DNA from: Bidens hawaiensis
Lineage: Eukaryota > Streptophyta > Magnoliopsida > Asterales > Asteraceae
Length of the DNA stretch: 64,000 nucleotides
Reading direction: 5' to 3'
Assembly: GCA_021521415.1 (NCBI GenBank)
Contig: JAIQDT010004997.1
Location: 62,001-126,000 of the forward strand
In this document: piece by piece, positions 34,150 to 44,329 of the stretch
How positions within the stretch are numbered: position 1 is the stretch's first letter
Layout of the letters: each line of letters opens with the position of its first letter
Notes under the pieces: generated by a model
Seen by the model: the letters and a program-made list of their open reading frames with translations, nothing else
Databases searched by the model: none
What the model was told of the DNA's origin: nothing
Program-made: the position numbers and the translations under genes

Positions 34150-35641
34150 ATCAAGATCCCATAAGGTACGAGGAGGCAGTAAAAGATGATCGGTGGAAGC
34201 AAGCCATAGATGTGGAGATTGAAGCTATAGAGAACAACAAGACCTGGATTCTAGTAGATTTGCCAAAAGATGCAAAGTGTATTGGTGTAAAGTGGTTATT
34301 CAAGACAAAGTTAAATGAAAAAGGTGAAGTGGACAAGTATAAGGCCAGGTTGGTGGCACGAGGATATGGACAAAAATATTTGATTATTCAGAGGTGTATG
34401 CCCTGGTGGCTAGGATGGATACAATCTGTTTGATGATTTCCATTGCAGCTCAAAGAGGCTGGAATATTCACCAAATGGATATTAAATCAGTAATTTTGCA
34501 TGGTCTAGAGGAAGATGTCTATATCCAACAACCTCAAGTCTATGTAGTTAAGAATTGTGAAGACAAGGTGGATAAGCTTCATAAGGCTCTTTATGGCTTA
34601 AAACAAGCCTCAAGTGCCTAGTTTAACTGTATAGAAGCTTACTTCATTCGAGATGGTTTCAAGAAGAGCAAGTCTTAGCACACACTCTTCATCTAAAGGA
34701 ATTTAACTGATAAAGTGTTGTATGTTGATATTTATGTGGATGATCTCATTTGCACATGATATGATGAAGCCATGCTGAAAGTCTTTAAATATTCGATGAA
34801 GAAGGAGTTTGAAATGACTGATCTTGGAAATATGAAATGCTTCTTGGGCTTAGAAGTGAGCATGTCCTTGATTAGTTTCACATCCAAAAGAAAATATGCA
34901 GAAGACATTTTGAGTCGTTTCAACACGATGAAATGTAATATAATGGTTAACCAATTGTGTCAGGTTATAAGTTAAAGAAAGATGAAGGTGAACTTGTGAA
35001 TGACACTTTGTTTAAACAAATTGTGGTGTGCTTAATGTATATTACAACCACTCATAAAGTTATCCATTTTATGGTTAGCTTAACCAACATGTAAATTTCA
35101 AATCCAAGGGAGGCTCATTTAGCTGCTGCAAAGAAAGTAATGCGGTATTTGAAGGGAACATTGGATTATGGTATCTTGTTCAAAAAAGGTGGAAAGGGGA
35201 TATGAAAGTCTACGCAGATAGTGACTTTTCTAGTGATTTTAATGACAGAAAGAACACATCTGGATATGTAATATTATGGGATGGAGCAGTTGTATCATGG
35301 TATTCGAAGAATCAATGTATAGTTGCCCTATAATCTACTGTAGCTTAATATGTGGCAGCTGCGAGCTGTGCTTGGCAGGTTATGGAACCGTGGTGTTTTA
35401 GAAGAACTTGGTTGGGGTGGATATCAAAGAAAAATCAGTGATAAAGTGTGACAATACCTTTGCGATAAAGTTGTCAAAGAACCTAGTGTTTCATGGAAGG
35501 TGCAAGAACATTGAGGTCATGTATCATTTCCTTCGTGATCTTGTAAGTGAAGGCACAATTGATTTGGAGTATTGTGGGACAAGGGATCAAATACCTGATA
35601 TTTTCACCAAGCCGATGCATGAGAAGTGTTTCAGAAGTTAA
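34150..35641 (+). pseudogene. Copia C reverse transcriptase and RNase H
   Basis: RT: RWKQAIDVEIEAIENNKTW, GVKWLFKTKLNEKGEVDKYK, ARLVARGYGQ, then in another frame WNIHQMDIKSVILHGLEEDV (normally FLNG), LHKALYGLKQASSA and DIYVDDLICT, which keeps YVDD. RNase H: YADSDFSSDFND read out of frame, and the end KCDNTFAIKLSKN, YHFLRDLVSEGTIDLEYC and DIFTKPMHEKCF. Stops are frequent. Between 33617 and 34150 lies the variable linker with remnants of the integrase C-terminus. Confidence 0.8.
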
Positions 35642-35698
35642 GGAAAAAGCTAGGGGTGTGCTATCTAAAATCAAACAGGATATGGATATATCCAGTTT

Positions 35699-35915
35699 AA
35701 GGGAGGGTTTGTTGGAGACGTGTTTGCACTTAAAAAGGGTAATGTGCATGCATGCATGCATGTGACAACTGAAGTGTAATAGCTTTGATAAAGTCTAGTA
35801 GTTGGTATGAAACAACGTAATAAAATAAATGGAACCAGTTAAGAAAAAATGTGGGATGTACTTGTTTGTTCAATTCTTCAGCCTTGTTTTATGTAGTAGT
35901 TGGTGTTTAAAAGTA
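35699..35915 (+). mobile_element. Polypurine tract and truncated 3' LTR of copia C
   Basis: AAGGGAGGGTT at 35699-35709 is followed by the LTR start TGTTGGAGACGTG at 35710. The LTR matches the 5' copy for about 200 bp, to GTAGTAGTTGGTG, and then meets the end of element E. CATGCATGCATGCATG here is longer than in the 5' LTR. Confidence 0.7.
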
Positions 35916-36306
35916 CACGAACCAGATCATAAAAAGTCATCATATACGTGTCGAAACGATATGAAACAGATAGTGAAACGTTATGTTTACTATATGATGC
36001 TCAATGGCGGAAACACCAAGAAAGGGAATAAACACTTAGCAACTCTCATTAACATTCACTATATTCATATAACATGTGAGTACAAATGATTAGCAAATCT
36101 GCAAAAACTGTTACAAATAATGACCTATATATACACCAGCCTATGAGCCCGTATAAGTTTTAGTCAGCGTATAAGAATCATACGCTCCGTATAAGTATTA
36201 TATGTCTCTTAACAGATATACTAAATTGACATTTTCAGCCCTTTATCTATACACAAATGACACATTCAGCCCACAAGACCTAGCATTAGATATTAATGCT
36301 CTAACA
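35916..36306 (-). mobile_element. 3' LTR of copia E (about 390 bp)
   Basis: On the minus strand it starts TGTTAGAGCATTAATATC right after AAGGGGGAGTT. Three to four CTTATACG/CGTATAAG motifs lie at 36150-36200, upstream of a TATA box, TGTATATATAGG, at 36123-36136. The end near 35916 is uncertain (no clear CA or target duplication). Confidence 0.6.
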
Positions 36307-36690
36307 AACTCCCCCTTGGATATTGCTAGGACTTTATCTTCAATCCACACCAAAAACTCTTTTGCGATACTCTTTTTAAGCTTCTTCAAAAGACAGCTTT
36401 GTCGATATTTGTTGTGATTTTGGACGAGATACTCCAGTCGGCATATAATGAAATATGCTCCATGATGCCTGAGTAACTCGGTCCTAAAGTTCAGCATCCA
36501 ACTCAGCTTCCAATCTTTCTTGTTCTTCACTAATCGCCCTCCAGTTTGTTTCCCAAGCCCTACCAGAATGTATCTTGTTTTCAAAGCACAAATCCACAAC
36601 TTTCTGTAACTGCCTAGCTTGCATCTTGACTTTATCATCATTACACTGGATCTCGTTCAAATGTAAAGACATAATTACAGAAATAGTCCT
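36243..36690 (-). pseudogene. Extra ORF of copia E, C-terminal part
   Basis: Two overlapping frames on minus read VDLCFENKIHSGRAWETNW, then RTELLRHHGAYFI, LEYLVQNHNKYRQ, KKLKKSIAKEFLVWIEDKV and ALISNARSCGLNVSFVYR. The frame runs through the polypurine tract and ends inside the LTR at 36243. It is helical and charged with no known domain. The rest of the ORF lies beyond the insertion that starts near 36690. Confidence 0.55.
36307..36319 (-). other. Polypurine tract of copia E
   Basis: The minus strand reads CCAAGGGGGAGTT, the canonical copia tract, immediately before TGTTAGAG. The reading frame of the extra ORF passes through it as KGEFVRA. Confidence 0.75.
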
Positions 36691-37584
36691 TTATGTTTTT
36701 ACTCAATTCAGTGGCTATCCTTTATCTTTAAAACTGACATATTTTGTACTTTATGTTTCAAAATGCTACACCGTTTGTCTTTTGACCCCAACACAGTTAG
36801 TTTTTATCGTAAGTATGGTCATGTGCCTTGCACATGAGGGTAAATTGGCCATTTTACCCACTTATTAAAAACCACATTTAAAAAAAAAAAAAAACAAACA
36901 CACCCACTCACCACCACAGTCTTCTCCGGTGAGCCACCACAGCTACTGAAACCCACCACCAGGGCTAGCCCACCCACCGTTTTATCTCTCTCTCTCATCC
37001 ACCACCACAACCATATCCACAAAACATAATTAGTCACTAACTGAAGCCCAAGGTTTTAACGCACTCACTTCTACGGAGCAATAGTTGCAAGAATACCGAG
37101 TAAAAAAGCTTGTTGAGGTTCTAGTTCATTATACCGAGCCTCACGGTCCTTCTCAATGATTAACTGAACAATGTGGGTAAAACAAAGTGGTCCCAAAAAT
37201 CTACACCTTCGTGACAAACCAGGCATCGACAACGACTCTTTTGCCTTTGTAAACGATTGGTCAATGAATTCGGTGAGTTTACGGGTGGAATATGATCTGA
37301 TGGGATAGGTCTAAATTGTCTCTTTTGAAGCCATTTTTGGTGTAGAAACCCTAACCCAAGGTTTTATCAAAATTTGGGAATTCTGTATAAATGTTGAAAT
37401 AGAAGTAGGGATTATAAAACTAGGACCATATTCAGATCTGGACTAAACATAAACGGCCACTACCTAGTCTCCAAAGGTATGACACCAGCATCCTTCGATC
37501 CTTCCTCTTGTGGGGGTGGTGGTGGTGGCAAGTGGTTGTGTTAAAAATTGAGTGTGGTTGGTGATGATTGTTGGGGACATTGGT

Positions 37585-37625
<41 letters not shown>

Positions 37626-37845
37626 CATTATATATTAAGTTTATTTATTTATTTTGTTTGTTTTTATATATTATAAGATTAATAGATAAAATTACCGATT
37701 TACCCTCATATATAAACACATGACCTGACTTAACGAGAAAAATTAACAGAGTTAGGACCAAAGGAAAAACGATAACGTAAAGGATAAAACATATCAAATT
37801 TAAAGATAAAGGACACTGAGTGAAATTGAGTACATATACTCGAAT
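36690..37845. mobile_element. Mutator-like or foldback element with about 160-bp inverted repeats
   Basis: Left arm about 36701-36870 and right arm about 37672-37830 are inverted copies: ACTCAATT.CA, TCCTTTATCTTTAAA, GGTCATGTG and ATGAGGGTAAAT occur in both, in the same order and opposite orientation. The interior (about 800 bp) has a CCACCACC-rich stretch, non-element-like sequence (37030-37480) and a GA microsatellite. This fits a non-autonomous Mutator-like element, possibly with captured sequence. It interrupts the extra ORF of E. A 9-bp target duplication is not evident. Confidence 0.6.
37589..37622. repeat. (GA)n microsatellite
   Basis: About 33 bp of GA repeats in the interior of the inverted-repeat element. 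Confidence 0.92.
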
Positions 37846-40800
37846 CACATCATACTTTTCTTTCCCACGATCCAAGTAAATACTCGCTTCTCCAGTCAAC
37901 ACTAAATAGGACCAACAAAGGAAATAAGGATGAAAATCCCGTTTCATTGGCTACAATGGTATCACGCGTAGCGAATCTGGTCTTGTATATCTCAATGTCC
38001 TTATCAATTAACCTTCAGGATTTTTTTGATTTCTTGACTTAAACACCTTAGGTAACTGAGGTGTCCATTTCTTGAAACCACGTTTTGCTTCACTATCCAT
38101 AAACTCCCATATCTCCTTCATCAGACCACACTTTGGTATATACAAAAGATCATAATGCATACAACTATCATATGCATCAAACCAAGGCAAACTCTTCAAC
38201 TCCATTAAACTATTGAAGTATTGTACTCCAAATAGTCTTCGTATCCGAATCTAACGAATAGTACCCAGACAAGCAATACTGAGACATTTCCCCAACGCAA
38301 CATCCTTTTGAGTTTTCTAATAATACTTTACTAGATTCAGGTAAACTTGTTTAGGACAATCAACTCGATCTGGAAACCAATCCTTCATTTCATCTTTGTT
38401 GCATTTCTTTGTTTGTTTATATAAGGATTTGATTCAGTCTCGATTTCTTCATCAAACACCTCGTCAAAAGCATCAAACTCTTCGTTTTCTCCAACAGACT
38501 TGACAGCTTCAGGTTTATCAATAAATTCCACATCAGTATTCAACCAATCTTCATTAATTTCTGGTTCAAGAATATCCTTTTCAAAATCAAATATTAAATT
38601 CTCCACAGAGACACCCAACATTTTTTACAGTTCAACTTTGTCAATAGGAATCTCCCTCTCTTCCAGATCATCAACCATGTTTGATACATGAAATTAGAAG
38701 TAATAAAATCTTCTAATTCCTCCAAAGGTTTATCGGACGGGGCATTTTTAGATTATGACTCATGTTGTGGTTCATCATATTGTACATCACCACCAACATA
38801 GTCAATCTTCTTATGAGACTTTCCAGCAACCGCACATGCACCACCTTGACGTGTATCGTCATCATCATCCAAATCAAGATAATCATCATCGGAATCACCA
38901 AAATCCTGTTTCTCTTCCTCTTCTTTGTCTTCTTCTTCCTCCTCCTCTACAACCTTTACTTCATCTTCAACTTGAACAATTGGTTGTTCAACAGGTAGTA
39001 CAATCACAGGTTCAGTAATCTATATCCACATGACTTGATTCACCAGCTTACACAGAAGCTTCTACCATATAATCAACAATAATAGGCTCTTCAAATATAG
39101 ACTTTCCTTTTTCTGCATCCTTTTCGTTATCATATTCAAATCTAAGCAAACCTTATGCAATCCCGATGTCACCACCATAGACTCATTCGAACAATATATC
39201 ACTTGCCTCATCTCTATCAACCTCCGAGTTCAGTCTGATCTCGAGCTATTTCTCGATCACAACAAAATATTTCATGTGTTCATACAGAAGATCATCAGCA
39301 AGTTTTCTTTTACGTTCACTCTCGTCTAACCTTTTCTTAACATCAACATTATCAGCTTTTAGACATTCATTTTCTTCAACAAGGCTTAAAATATTCACAT
39401 CCTGAATTTCAACCTTATATTTTAACATATCAAATTCTTCCCTTGACGGTCTATGCAATTATAAATATTCATCCGGAAAGCTTACAAACGAAGGTTGTGA
39501 CATCTTAGGATCAATGTTTCGAGAATCTTGAAGCACAAATTCATTAATAATCGGAGTTGTTTTTGAAGTAAATATCTTAGCCATTGGAGTTTTTATCAAC
39601 TTGTCAATAGCAACATCTGGATTCACCTCAAACACAGGTGTCTTTTCAGCTTCAGATGCCTAGGAAACCTCTGGAGTCTTATCAATATTCCCAGCTGACT
39701 CCTCTAGTTCATCAACCAGATTTAGACTCGATTTAGCCCTTTTAGCCATGATTTTAACACGCTTCTTTTTCGGTTGGCTTGATTCCGGCACATAATTCTC
39801 ATCATTATCAAACTTTTTCTTTGACCGCCTCTCTTTCTTCATCTCCACCATAACACGAGGATCAAATAAGACTTTCTTAAGAATCTCATGATCAGTACCA
39901 ACAACAAGTTCATTATCAACAACAGGTTGTTGGACATCAGAAACTAGTGATGTTACTTGTTCATTATCATCAAGTTCTGCCTCGGTTTTAACAAACCATC
40001 TACCACCAAGAGGAACATAACTCCGCATACGCGCGTTTTTCATTCTCTATATCAGAATCACGTTCCTCCTTCCTACACTGATTATTCAATGGTGCAACAT
40101 AATCAAGGTTAAGTAGATGACTAAATAAGGCTAGAAACATATGAATTTCCTCCTCAGTTTTAATCATGTAAGACTTAAGCTTAGCACAACCATTTGCAGA
40201 CATATGAGACAATTTCATCTCTTCACTTGTCTTGTCAATATTTGGAAACTGATGAACAATAGTTGCAAAACCTCAGGTACATAAGCCATTTGTTATTAAA
40301 ATATATCATCAAATGCTCGAATATAACTTTAGAAAAGTTATACTTTAGATTCAAGCATAAATCTGTTATCATGCACACGTGGTAGTCAATAATATCTTCA
40401 CATCCCCCTTTGCGATGTCCAAAGCAATGTACAATCACATGCACCAAAAACTTGTAAGGCCTTGACAAACCAGTTTTCAAGAATCCTCTGTCCAAATCAT
40501 TCTTGTAGCCCATTCTTAACAAACATCCTTTTACCATCCACTCGTCCAAAGTAGAAGGATCATTAGAGTTATCACCAAACTCTAACACATCTCTTATCAC
40601 CTGCTCATATATAATGATCTCCTTCTTCTTCACCACTGATTTGACGCATTCATCTTCCAATTTAGTATTTTTCCAGAATTCCTCAATAAGCTCCTTGATC
40701 TTTAGCATTTTTCCAGAATTCCTCAATAAGCTCCTTGACGCATGCAACTGGTTGTTGCTTTTAGAATCCTCAATCTTTGTAAAAATGGTAATATAACACG

Positions 40801-40911
40801 AAACGGTTCCATCTTGTCATCAGTTCCATCCAAGAAAGCAAAGATATTGTGATTAGAATCAAAATCTTTAATTTTCACCATCTGCACCCACATAAACAAA
40901 CAAGATAACAT
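37846..40911 (-). pseudogene. Extra ORF of copia E, N-terminal and middle part
   Basis: Starts MLSCLFMWVQMVKIKDFDSN (an alternative ATG at 40881 lies just after a CAG acceptor-like site). The N-terminal block reads HNIFAFLDGTDDKMEPFRVI, LIEEFWKNTKLEDECVK, YEQVIRDVLEFGDNSNDP, KFLVHVIVHCFGHRKGG and LKYNFSKVIFEHL. It is shared with the extra ORF of element D. Then come a basic stretch (KKKRVKIMAKRAKSS), a coiled-coil-like segment (EENECLKADNVDVKKRL), a run of Glu/Asp (39007-38753) and a mixed tail. At least six frame changes or stops. Not a known enzyme; it lies where Sireviruses have an env-like ORF. Confidence 0.55.
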
Positions 40912-40943
40912 GTTAGCAACATTTATATAAGTTCGAAAATTTT

Positions 40944-41812
40944 TTAATTCCGTATATGTTATTACAACCTGTATGTATTATATGAACGTATAAGCATATA
41001 CACGTATAAGTATCAAAATGACTTAACAACGTATATATATGTACACGTATAAGTAACAACGTATAACCACTAACGTGTAAGTTCATCAGACAACGTATAA
41101 ACTCATATCAACTTGTATCTCTGGAAACATGTAAGTATGTATCACAGTATAATATACATAAAACAAATAAGTCTACAACGTATAAGATTTGATAACTTAC
41201 GTGCCGTATAAGTCCAGATGACTTATACACCGTATAAATTTCAACTTATACGATGTATCCAATTATGTCAAAATCAAACATGACAAAATAGACCAAAATT
41301 GACAACAAATCACGAATAATCATGTTCGTTTTAGCATTCTTAATGTTTGTTGAACATAAAACTCTTGATTTGAAACCATTTACAAGTCCAATTGCGTTAA
41401 AAAAATGCTCAGTAATGTTCACAACCTGTCAATCAAACACATATCCAATATTAGAACAATAATTTTACCTTTAATCAATCTTGTGTTGTGCTAATCAAAC
41501 ATAAGAATCAAAAGATCAGTTTATACAGAGGAAAATGGACAAGATATACGGACAATTAATTACAACGTGTAAGTTCGTTCAGAGAGAAAATATATAAGCA
41601 TAAATGAAAAGTTCAGCACATAGGTATGATATATATATATATAGACCTTACATATACGCCGTATAAGTATTGGACTTATACGCCATATAAGTTGTTTAAA
41701 ATTATATGTCGTATAAGTTGTTTAAAACTTATATGTCGCATAACTTGTTTAAAACTTATACGCCGTATAAGTTTAATACTTATATGTTGAACAGTTCATT
41801 CAACATTAAAAT
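40944..41812. promoter_or_regulatory. CGTATAAG motif array upstream of the E extra ORF
   Basis: About 20 copies of CGTATAAG or close variants (CGTGTAAG, CGTATAAC, ACTTATACG) in both orientations occur in 870 bp. Some are paired head to head as TTATACGCCGTATAAG (for example near 41655-41670 and 41758-41772). The same motif is clustered in the LTR of E just upstream of its TATA box. A TATA-like TTATATAAAT on minus at 40921-40930 lies between the array and the ORF. Confidence 0.6.
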
Positions 41813-42605
41813 CCGAATAAATTCACACTTTCGAACACAAAAAAGTCCAAATGAATGACCTTGATCAATCCACTTTAAATTAAAGATCATTTTAGAACAA
41901 TTTTTTATTTACACAACCATTTTCACATTTTGAAATATTTGCCAAAAAAACCACTCGATTCAGATTCTCAGATATCCAGACCCGAAACACCATTCATCAA
42001 AATAAAAAATAACATAGAAATGTAAAATCTTTTTGATTTATGAATGTAAAATATGTAATCAAAACAAGATATCAAATAAGCACTTTTTACGAACATAAAA
42101 AACATATTTTTGTGAGTTAAGCAAGAAATCATATTGATCAATCCGTTCTATCATCATGGTTTATATATTGGCTTTATTATGTCTGATTTTAAGCCTTGTC
42201 ATGGGTATTGTTGTCCACTTAAACTTTTAAACAAAATATTCAGAGACGTTAGTGATATGATTAATGTTCAATTAAGCACATAATATCAGAACATGATTAG
42301 ATTATAATCTTGAATCAGGCTTGAATTGATTTTTCCATGTCACCCCAACTTGACTTAAACCTTAGAACCGGCAGATCAAAAAAATTTTAAATTTTAAATT
42401 AGCAATCATAGCAACAGTTTTCCACAACAAGGCATACCCCCGTTATCAAGCAATACATTAAGTTTCTTTTTTCAAGGATGAGTATGCATGATTTCATCTG
42501 TCAGCTTGCAGACATTGAACCCCCTGGGGTCTGTTTCTTATTAATATTAAGACGCTCGCAAGGGAGGAACAATGTATGACAAACATCATTTTTGATCAAG
42601 TCAGT
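41813..42605 (-). other. Spacer of copia E
   Basis: AT-rich and without coding sequence. CACCCCAACTTGACTTAAACC (42342-42362) resembles CACCCCAATTTGACTTTGACC in the spacer of D (50665-50686), supporting common origin. Confidence 0.5.
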
Positions 42606-42989
42606 ACACTACAACAAAAAGGGCTTTTTAGTACGCACAAAAACGTCCTAAAAAGCTATTTTATAGGACCTTTCATTTAATAGGACCAATGAGAAAAGCG
42701 TTTCATGTAAAGGGGTCGTAATAAGTCTCGGAACTCAAAAAGCGTCCTGATATCCCAAATAAAATTATGAAACCAATTTTATGGTCGCATAAAATATCCA
42801 TTAACAACCCAAAAACGTACCAATAAAAACATATTAGGACTATTTTACTAGGTTTTAACATTTGCTTACCCACCTTTAATCTTTTGATACACATACAAGT
42901 GTCCTTAAACATTAATTTATAAGACCCTTGTAAGGTCCCCGAATGCAGGTAGATCGTTAACAAAATAAGTCATAACTCACACGATTACG
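42606..42989. mobile_element. CACTA-like terminal fragment
   Basis: CACTACAACAAAAAGGGCTT at 42606 is a typical CACTA-type terminus, followed by short repeated words (AAAAACGTCC, AAAAAGCGTCC, TAGGACC). The opposite terminus is not seen; the fragment stops at the LTR of element D. TTACG at 42985-42989 may be D's target duplication. Confidence 0.45.
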
Positions 42990-43272
42990 TGTTGACAAGA
43001 GAGTTAATGACGGTTTGCTATATTTAGAAAGAAAACCATTTGATAAAGGCGGAATTAATAACAAACGAATTTGTTGCTGAGGAATCAAACAAAGTTAACT
43101 AATACACAAGATTCACTCATAAGATTTCCATTTATATAAAGTTAATCATACAAATGATAATCAATCTAGGGTTTCTTGATGGGAAAGTTTGTCCGTACAA
43201 TCCTAAGAACAGCCGTCACTTGACAAATATTCTTTCTATTATCAGCCGCTCTCCTTAGGCGTGCCCTAAATA

Positions 43273-43284
43273 TTCCTTTTATAG
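43273..43284 (-). promoter_or_regulatory. TATA box of the D LTR
   Basis: TATAAAAGGAAT on minus, in a local context GGCCTATAAAAGG, is a strong plant TATA box. The nearest upstream TRCCCGR motif ends about 100 bp away. Confidence 0.6.
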
Positions 43285-43379
43285 GCCCGACACCCAAGGA
43301 TAGTTGTCATTCTCTCTAGAAACCCTAAATATATCGTACATATTCAAATTACATATTCAAAATAGTCCTAAGTGTAAAA

Positions 43380-44030
43380 TAAGTCTTCCGGGTAGGCTTT
43401 GTAGAAGTAAACTTCTCCGAGTAGACTTTGTGATCTGCCTGCCTTGTTAGACTTGGTAACTTTGAAGTGTGCCCGAGATCAGTTTTCCGGGTATGCTTCA
43501 CTTAGAGTATTTTCCAAGAGAAAATTCTCACCGGGTAGACTTCAATCTTCCTGATTGTTATCAGACTTTGCCTGACACAACCTTACAATCAACCTTGTTC
43601 TTCAATGATCCTTTCAACTCTTTGCTTGGAAATAACTTATTAGCAAAGTGTGCTTGGTAGCATTGTACCCTGCTTGAGTTGAACCTTGACCGATGATACT
43701 TAAGATAAGTCATTATACATCAAAGCATACTTGGACCACTGTATTATTAATGAATACCTTACCCGGTCATCCAATCACTTGGCTTCATGAGCTTGGTTAG
43801 CCAAGAGCTTACTCTGAAGTAAACCTTACTCGGCTATGAAGAACAAACCTGCTTAATATAGTGAACCTTGCCTGGCTATAACCAAAAGAGTGAACTCTTC
43901 CCGGATATCCACTAAAGGAGACTTCTAGAAGATAACCTTGCCCGGAAGGCAAGATATCATGCCCGGCTAACTAAAATCTTGCTCGGAAGTCTAAGGTGTG
44001 CCTGGTTCCATACTTAGTCATTTCTGAGGA
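43380..44030. promoter_or_regulatory. TRCCCGR motif array in the D LTR
   Basis: Words such as TTGCCCGGAA, TTACCCGG, TGCCCGGCTA, TCCGGGTAGG and CCGGGTATGC recur about 15 times over 650 bp, in both orientations and with irregular spacing. The same motif fills the spacer upstream of the extra ORF. The region is U3 by position, so an enhancer or protein-binding role is plausible. Confidence 0.6.
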
Positions 44031-44088
44031 GGTTGAGAAGATTCCAATCTTCAATATGATCAGTTTTGGGTCAAATATTGACTCAACA

Positions 44089-44101
44089 ATCTCCCCCTAG
44101 A
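44089..44101 (-). other. Polypurine tract of copia D
   Basis: The minus strand reads TCTAGGGGGAGAT, directly before the LTR start TGTTGAG. The extra ORF ends about 230 bp upstream of it. Confidence 0.75.
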
Positions 44102-44329
44102 TTGGAACACCTCAGCTGTCCCAAAACACTTCTATAGTTACATACACAGGATTAAAATACACATCAAATTCAAAGTCAAATTACATATTCAAATAGCATA
44201 AACAAATTACATATTCAAAGAAAACTGTCCGAAGACATTACAAAGTAAAAACCTACTCTAAGAATCTTGTCTTTTTCTTGCATTGTAGTAGGCTTGTCTT
44301 CTATTTGCAATAACACTTCCTGCTCTTTG

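Larger units (their letters stand above)
31254..35915 (+). mobile_element. Copia element C (Ty1/copia), degenerate
   Basis: 5' LTR (31254-31555), primer site (31566), gag-pol pseudogene (31606-35641), polypurine tract (35699-35709) and a 3' LTR cut at about 35915 by element E. Both LTRs start TGTTGGAG and share GTGTTTGCAC, GCATGCATGC and AAAGTCTAGTAGTTGGTATG. Order protease, integrase, reverse transcriptase, RNase H is copia. Confidence 0.82.
35916..42605 (-). mobile_element. Copia element E, minus strand, extra ORF and 3' LTR only
   Basis: Read right to left: spacer (42605-41813), CGTATAAG motif array (41812-40944), extra ORF (40911-36243, broken by a foldback/Mutator-like insert), polypurine tract (36319-36307) and LTR (36306 to about 35916). 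No pol is present; the right side is cut by a CACTA-like fragment at 42606. Layout matches the 3' half of element D, which places E among Sirevirus-like copia elements. Confidence 0.65.
42990..44088 (-). mobile_element. 3' LTR of copia D (about 1.1 kb)
   Basis: On the minus strand it runs from TGTTGAGTCAATATTTGACC, directly after the polypurine tract, to CTCTTGTCAACA. Position 43380-44030 carries about 15 copies of TRCCCGR and variants in both orientations. A TATA box, CCTATAAAAGGAAT, lies at 43272-43285 on minus, about 100 bp downstream of the last motif. The remaining part to 42990 would be the R/U5 region. Confidence 0.7.

Noticed and set aside
36819..37037. Minus ORF with Trp/Gly-rich sequence in the inverted-repeat element
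   Set aside because: Comes from the CCACCACC-rich and poly-A parts plus the repeat arm; no support as a gene.
38713..39018. His-rich and Met-rich ORFs opposite the E extra ORF
   Set aside because: Shadows of the Glu/Asp-rich coding run on the minus strand.
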